A stretch of 64,000 nt of DNA from Endomychus coccineus (Eukaryota > Arthropoda > Insecta > Coleoptera > Endomychidae), in NCBI GenBank assembly GCA_958510875.1, contig OY294068.1, forward strand, positions 179,397,411 to 179,461,410. Reading direction: 5' to 3'. How positions within the stretch are numbered: position 1 is the first letter of the stretch; each line of letters starts with the position of its first letter. Position numbers and translations under genes: made by a program. The notes under the pieces were generated by a model. The model had not been told where the DNA came from and did no database searches. It worked only from the letters and a program-made list of their open reading frames with translations. Shown here piece by piece: positions 57,760 through 64,000 of this stretch.

Positions 57760-58600
57760 CATCTTTGGAAAGAAGCTTACCCTCCAAAGAAGATTATCTT
57801 GATAACAACAACCAATCGGTAATTCCAACCGACGGTGGCATCTAGTTCATCGATGAAGACAGCAACCATAGACTGGTGGTAGCAGGGACATACCGCAAAA
57901 GCCCAGATATACCTGAGCAAACACGCCACTACTTTTCAAAGCAGAAATACTGGCTATAGGCCTAAGCTTGACCTTCATTGGTTGGCAATTGACTGACTTG
58001 AAGTGTAGCGACTCCACGTACCTGAGCTGGTCTATAAGTACCGAGTTGGGGCTTTCAACTCAACTGTAGGAGAATTTATCTTGCTAGAGATTGGACTAGT
58101 GATCCTGTATTTACTTGGACCACGGGGGTCAGAGGCCCCGGAATGTGAAAATTCTGTGCGACCGCTTGGTGTAGACTTCGCGGGGGCATTGGTTAAAAGC
58201 CGCATGCTGGCTAGCGGGCATTGGAGAGTTACACTCCTTCACCTCCGATGGGCTAGTTGTGTTTCAGCTCGTGAACTGACCATGCATACTCAGTAGTTAC
58301 CGGGGGTTCGGGGAATTGCTCTTCCCGGACATACTAGCAGGTAGGATTCGTCCTACCGCGCTGATTGGGCCTGATCCCAATCCCTCGCCTATGGAGTTGT
58401 GCGATAGAGTCCTCGGAACAGGAACTTCACGTAAAACTAATACTTGGTCATCTATAATGTGCTGCATCCAAACAGCGCTCGAAAAAACGCAATCCACCCC
58501 AGTATATGCATGAACAGCAAAGCAGCTCTCGCTGCGCTGGACATCCATGAAATATCATAAAAGGTCATATGGAATAAGGAAGAACGAAATAATAGCTGAT
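57760..58600. other. GC-richer block of unknown nature
   Basis: The composition shifts from the AT-rich surroundings ('ccacgggggtcagaggcccc', 'ttcgcgggggcattgg', 'gggttcggggaattgctctt'). No frame matches a known family. It may be the 5' untranslated part of a LINE, since such regions are often GC-rich and non-coding, and it is followed by the repeat units at 58940. Confidence 0.4.
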
Positions 58601-58929
58601 GACTTTGTATAACGGGGGGCTAAGAAACTTCTGGTAGGTCCGAAAAAGCGATGGGCATGTATCACGATTCCATCATCAAACATAGCATCAACTGCCAGGT
58701 GAGATCACAATACTCGAAAAAGTGACAACAAGTGAACGGTTGCAGACAGTGCTACTTCGAGTCAGTAACCACATACCCAAACCACCAGCCTTGATATTCC
58801 GCACACCTTGGACGAAGTTTCTTTGAAAGTGGAATGAAATTTATTCAGATATTGAATGAAAGCATTCTTCTATTTCACTTTTTCTGTATACGATAAACGA
58901 TAAGAACTTTGGGGGTCTAGCCCCTCGCT

Positions 58930-59650
58930 TATCATTGCCCTGGTCGCGAATCCATTACCCAGAAAACTGGGATAGGAAGCACATACACCGGACTTTAGGA
59001 GTAAAGCCATGTGGTGCAGCATTCACCCACGCAGAGGCAGCTGTCTTTCCGCCTTTACCCTAGAAGAACGTAGGCGGATCCACTACGGGCGCAGCTTGCT
59101 AGACTATATTATTGGTCCTTCTGAGCTATAGCCAACTCTCATCTCCCTGTGTTACCTGTTTTACCAGGAACCTGAACGAGTAACCGTTCGGCTTCATTCA
59201 AATAGTCTACCGCATGTGTTTACCACGGCCGTGAATCCATTGCGACCAGTCATCTGGGATAGGGAGACACTGAACCGTGGTTTTTATGGGTAAACGTTAT
59301 GTGGTGCATCGTTTACCTGACTTTTCGCAGAGGCATCTGTTTTCAGCCCGCTCGGTCCGCAAAGGCTACTTTAAGCGAGAACCTACATACATTCTGTCGC
59401 AGTAGGTACCATGCTTGCTACATTATCCCCGAACCTGCTGAGGGATGATCCCACTCGCCTACTCGTGTTAGACGAAGCCACGTTTACGAGCCAACGCCAG
59501 CGTCGTTCAAGTTTGACCTTTCGCATGTGTGTCTACCACGTCCGTGAATCCGTTCCGACCAGCACTGTGGGATAAGAAGGCAAGGTATCGTGGTTTTATG
59601 TGGTGCCCAGTTCACCGAATCTTTTGCAGTGTCAAATGTACTCGTACGTT
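58930..59650. repeat. Three diverged direct repeats of about 300 bp
   Basis: A block built on GTGAATCC-TT ... GACCAG ... CTGGGATAGG ... ATGTGGTGC ... CGCAGAGGC begins near 58941, 59236 and 59538, giving a period of about 295-302 bp. Between blocks, 'cttgctag' and 'cttgctac' text also recurs at matching phase. The units differ by many substitutions and small gaps. The nature is unknown: LINE 5' monomers or a short satellite are both possible. Confidence 0.7.
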
Positions 59651-59769
59651 TCGTCCCGAGGGGTTACTAACCTCGAGACCCGCAACTGGTAGTTCTCTCT
59701 TGAGTGTATACGGTACAGCCGAAAATTTTGAAATCATTAAATTCTCACAATACAGTCACACTTTTTGAT

Positions 59770-62700
59770 CGATGTGTGTCTTTTACTTTTGATAGAAACA
59801 CTATATCAATTAGCTGGAGCTGAGCAATTTTAATTCAATTTCCCCCGTCCATAGAGACACCAAGTAAACAGTTGAATTTTCAATTCAATTATATAGAAAA
59901 CGAACGCTTCTCTCGTTTCCAATATAAATATTCGCTATATCGAAAAATCGTAATTATCAGTATTGATCAAAGTTTTTGCGTACCACAATACTTAGACCCA
60001 CCGCTACTGATCGTGCGATACATCCGCAAGGTGCGGAAGCCTACTTTATTAGGTATTTAGACATGTTCATATCTGCCAAGTTGGCTTTAAAATTGAAAAA
60101 CATTGCGTGAGCATAACAAAAGAGATACACGAAAAGTCATAAACACGGTTCGTTGCGACGTCAGTGGGCGAAACCTGAGACGTCTGGAGGATGTACACTT
60201 CGTTATTGAAGTTCGTGTGTGCATTATTTTATTTGATGAGGTAATAATATTCAACACTTCGTACTTTTATCGTGTGATAATTTATTACTTGCATTTACAT
60301 GTTCTCCTCTGTACGTTTTTTGTTTATAGTTGAATTTCTTCGATTCGACTCATCATATTTCTTACAAATCGATAATCTCGGGAATTTGCAGTAAAATTGA
60401 TTGATAATAAATGGTATCAGATCTTGACAATTGATTATTTTTAAATAGTCCTCCTGGTAAAAAGATTATGGAGCTACTAATTATGTCTATGGCTTTGCCG
60501 TCTCTTAAACTGATATTGCAAATGACGAGAAACAGCTGAAGACGTGAAAAAAAATCAATTTATACTCATTAAATTGTCAGGGGTAATAGGAAAACAGATT
60601 GACATATTATGTTCTACAACTCTATGTTGAAAGTTTGAATTTCTTGAAATTCTCTCTTAGTGGAAACCTACCTGCCAAATTTCAAGTCTGTGGGATTTAC
60701 ATTTCTTGAGAATTTGTGATGAGTGAGCCAATCATTCAGAGAGTGGTATCTTACATTCCGTACTAGCTGTTAGCTACTGGGTTATGTGTTGTCTGTCATA
60801 GACATTCTAAGCAGTGATAATGATCCATCGATCTATGTAATGTCAACTGTAAGTGATTATATTAGATGTCAGAAACGTCAAAATATGTCGAATATCTTTC
60901 ACCCCGTCTGAGATCGAGTTTCGGGAAATCCATTCTTAGCGGTTGCCCACGTCTATTTGCATTCAAACATTGCAAATCAAACTGATCTACGATTGTTCTA
61001 TAAATGACACCATCTGTTTTAAAAATTATAAACGTGATTATAATCACAAAACCATATAAACAGTAAACAAATATAGCCATAAAAAATATGTACGATATAC
61101 TGTACAGTAATTAAGACTATTGAAGAGTGACAGATTTGGTATTGTTGGCTACTTCTTGATTCAAAATCAGTAGGTCAAATAGAACACAACTACTTGAAGG
61201 TACTTATCCAGGATAAAACGTGGGGTACGGCAAGGTAAAAGCCCTGGACCTATCATCTTCATCACAGTTGTAAATATCATATTTCATAATTAGTCGATGA
61301 TTATCTGTACAATTCTGCTGAAGATTTATTTGGTATAGTTCCGATAGCAAACTGCGAGTTTTTCTTAATACCAATAATAAATTGTTATTCTATCATTCTG
61401 TGCTTCCTTTCAGGATCATTTCAATTGATAAAACATATTATTCTTCCGTATCTGGTTATAGCTCCAAACGACACAGTTGAGTATTCGACGAGAAGATCAA
61501 CCATGAATTATTTCTTCATATCCAGATAATTGGCATTTACAATACTATAGTGAACAATGAATGTAACAGTAGGAGTATAATGGAATTGAGTAATGTTGGA
61601 AGATGTTTATTAAATCGTAAAATCACAAGTCTTGAGAACAATAAATGAAAACTTGAACCGAACATATTTGAATTTTATGCAGGTCATTAGTTATTCATAA
61701 TAAATTCATGAAGACTCATCTAACACATAACGTAATAGATCGGATCAAAGCTTAAGAACATGTGAACTTCACATTAACAACTCTTTTCAACGCCGGCTTC
61801 ATCGATCTGAAGTTTTTCTTACAAATTATTTATTATTTCGCCCCCGTACATCACCGTCCATTCTAGGCAGATACAACTTGCACGCTCATTAAGCTTTATT
61901 ATTTTCATTTGCTTGCACAAGGCTATTACTTCGCTCATTACTATTTTCTGTTTATTGCTTCTAATAATCGGTGTTGGTACAGTGTAATATCTGAGGATAT
62001 TCAATACTTCGCGTATCGAACTGTAATTTCAATACTTCTCACCGCAATTGAATAACGCCCGTTTGCACCTTTTCAATTAAATTCTATTTATCGTAGCTTA
62101 TTAATATTTAATTCGCAAGTCCATATTGAAATTATCAGTGTTAGAGTGCTAGATGATTATCAGCTGTTGCTCAAGTTCTTGCGGCTGCAAACCCAGGCCA
62201 ACATAACAATTAACGCCGGTTGAATCTTATTACAAAACGCTAAGCTATCCTTATGAAATGTGTTGAAACAGCCACAACCATATGTATTTATACTATTTTA
62301 TCACTAAATAAAGTATAAACCAAATTCATATGAACGTAGGGAGTTAGATTTTACAGTGTTGGTATTGATATCTAAGAAAAATATTGTAAAGGTGCAAAAA
62401 TGGGCTAGAAGGATTAAAATAGAAAAAATAACGATATTAAGTCTTTGCTCCATTTTCTTTGACTCTACAAGAAACAAAATCATTAATAAATTGAAACTCA
62501 TGGGAACACTTGACGAAAAAATTTTCAATATGTGTGGAAAGCTTAGGTTAATATCATTAATACTATTGTGGTAAAAAGCTATAGAGACCAGACGGTTGGA
62601 ACAACCTAAGTAAAGAAACCTGAACTCAAGAAAAATCGATTGATTTTTTTTGCAAAATGTAGCTTCCCAATCAACAGGATCCCATCAGGAGCTGTTATAA

Positions 62701-63590
62701 AGTATAAGAGATGGCAGAAGCGGTTCCTATGCAATGATCTCAAGGTCTAATTTCATCTTCGATTATCAGGGTTGGTCTCCAGATGATACCCCACGTTGTG
62801 CGAAGATACTTATAGTGTGAAAAAATTGTTGTCACCACCCAACAGGGCGTCAATAGGATGTTTGGTAGTTAAGATATAGCTCAGCTAGAAAAGTTAAGTA
62901 ATCTCTTGTGGCCTTATTTATATATTCAGTTATATTCTTTCAGATAATAATTCAGAGAGATTTGAAATTAGAACGGCTCGGTAAGAATAAAAATAATTTA
63001 CAATAATAAAAGAATTATAGCCACGGTACTATACCGAACCCCAACCGAACAAAAGACTATCTATCCCAAATTTTAACTGGTTTCCACTGCTTTGATTATA
63101 ACCATCAATTCAATTACAAAAATGTTAATATTTCAACTAAGGAAATCAATTATTATAAAAGATCTACTCTGGAGATGATTCACATGAAACGTGACTCCAA
63201 GTCTGTAAATCATAGAACAGATATTCAATCATTAAGTCAGATTTATACTAATTTAATCAATTAAAACCCTTGCAGATTCCTACATGCGTCTTTATAATGT
63301 TAAAAGTATATTTTAGGTAGAATGCTCAAAAGCAATAGTTCTAATAAGATCTGAAACCTTTTTCTCTTACCTCCTAAATCTTCAACATCTGGTTCGAAAG
63401 TGGATCCTCGAACGTTATATTTTTAGTTCAGTTCTTTAGTCATATTACATACTGTGATTCGATATGCATATAGAGTTTATAAGAATATTGGTTAGCAGCG
63501 AATTCTTAATTCATATACTTAAAACATTTATTGTGTTATAATTTCGATTGTTCGTGTTTCTGTTCGTTTCGGCGACGTGGGCATTCTTAA
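59770..63590. other. No recognised gene
   Basis: AT-rich sequence with no coding or RNA gene that I can support. The block 62100-62270 is a little higher in complexity. No repeat relatives inside the window were noticed. Confidence 0.4.
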
Positions 63591-63593
63591 TTG

Positions 63594-63778
63594 AAATTAG
63601 TGCGATAAGGACGCCTTGTGGTGATACAATTAGCTTTAAGAAATCAGTTATACGTCTTCTGATGATGGTCGTGAGACCGAAACGTACGTAAAGACGAAAA
63701 TAATAAGCATATGTGTTAGTGTGACCTATGCTCCTAGAATTTTATATATAATACATACTTGGACCAAGAATCATTATC
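63594..63778 (+). repeat. Penelope-type terminal repeat with ribozyme
   Basis: The block from 'gataaggacgccttgtggtg' through 'ccaagaatcatta' is a second copy of the repeat at 11682-11890, here on the plus strand. The two match almost end to end apart from a short insertion in the 11-kb copy. No coding sequence is attached in the window. Confidence 0.75.
63653..63696 (+). ncRNA. Type I hammerhead ribozyme, intact core
   Basis: The order is: stem I CGTCTT (63653-63658), core CTGATGA (63659-63665), one extra T, stem II GGTC/GACC (63667-63670/63675-63678) capped by the GNRA loop GTGA, GAA (63679-63681), stem III within ACGTACGT, cleavage base A at 63690, and stem I return AAGACG (63691-63696). 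Stem I and stem II pair perfectly. ACGTACGT is self-complementary, so stem III has two pairs in a monomer or eight in a dimer. Every conserved core base of the hammerhead is present. Cleavage is predicted after 63690. Confidence 0.85.
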
Positions 63779-64000
63779 CTTTGAATAAATGATGCATATA
63801 CAAAGCTATACTTATCTCGCAATACCCTGCAATATTTGAATCTTGTTAAAATAGGTATAATTGAATAATTCGTAATACTTATTTTCCTAATCGTGGGTTT
63901 TATTTGTGTGGTAAAGTACTGCCTACACGGAGAGACCGCCATTGCTCATAATCGAACTGCAGTTTAGCCTTTTGTTTCCTTTCTTCCGAGTTCTTTGTTA

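Noticed and set aside
1..64000. CRISPR array or bacterial operon
   Set aside because: No regularly spaced short repeats, and all recognised genes are eukaryotic mobile elements.

Overview
The window looks like AT-rich, repeat-laden nuclear DNA of an arthropod, most likely an insect. I infer this from the transposon families present: a gypsy-type errantivirus with an envelope gene, irritans/mellifera-like mariners, a DUF4817-type Tc1/mariner, Tc1, hAT, Penelope-like elements and jockey-, I- and R1-like LINEs. The order cannot be fixed from sequence alone; a beetle is only a guess. I recognise no host protein-coding gene, rRNA or tRNA. Almost every convincing coding signal belongs to a mobile element, and the rest reads as intergenic or intronic DNA.

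Layout. 0.28-1.6 kb: a Penelope-type terminal palindrome and a degraded mariner. 3.5-5.8 kb: a DNA transposon with 604-bp terminal inverted repeats and a broken transposase. 9.2 kb: a palindromic MITE. 11.0-12.0 kb: a Crypton-like recombinase fragment and an inverted pair of terminal repeats, one carrying a hammerhead ribozyme. 12.9-16.0 kb: a LINE scrap, then a hAT element interrupted by a second hAT, both with perfect 8-bp target duplications. 17.0-20.4 kb: a 3.4-kb inverted-repeat element that contains a near-perfect 731-bp palindrome with a hammerhead-like motif in each arm. 20.9-22.7 kb: a Tc1 inside a palindromic MITE. 23.7-25.6 kb: jockey-like LINE remains.

29.5-38.0 kb: the one complete element, a 7.2-kb endogenous errantivirus on the minus strand. 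Its two 196-bp LTRs are identical and it has a 4-bp target duplication, a tRNA-Ser primer site, a polypurine tract, and uninterrupted gag, pol and env. It sits inside the C-terminal coding end of an older LINE. Gag-Pol is probably made by -1 slippage at a U-UUU-UUA site, and Env from a spliced RNA whose donor and acceptor can both be seen.

40-64 kb: mostly LINE debris (40.0, 41.7, 43.6, 47.6, 48.5, 51.0 and 55.2 kb), a Penelope GIY-YIG fragment in an inverted repeat (45.5-46.2 kb), a half mariner (53.1 kb), an unexplained GC-rich block with three diverged copies of a ~300-bp unit (57.7-59.7 kb), and a second, better preserved hammerhead-bearing Penelope-type terminal repeat at the right end (63.6 kb).

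The most notable system is the set of short self-cleaving-ribozyme motifs in three Penelope-like terminal-repeat families. All share the same minimal, palindromic stem III and an extra nucleotide before stem II. The young envelope-bearing retroelement is second.
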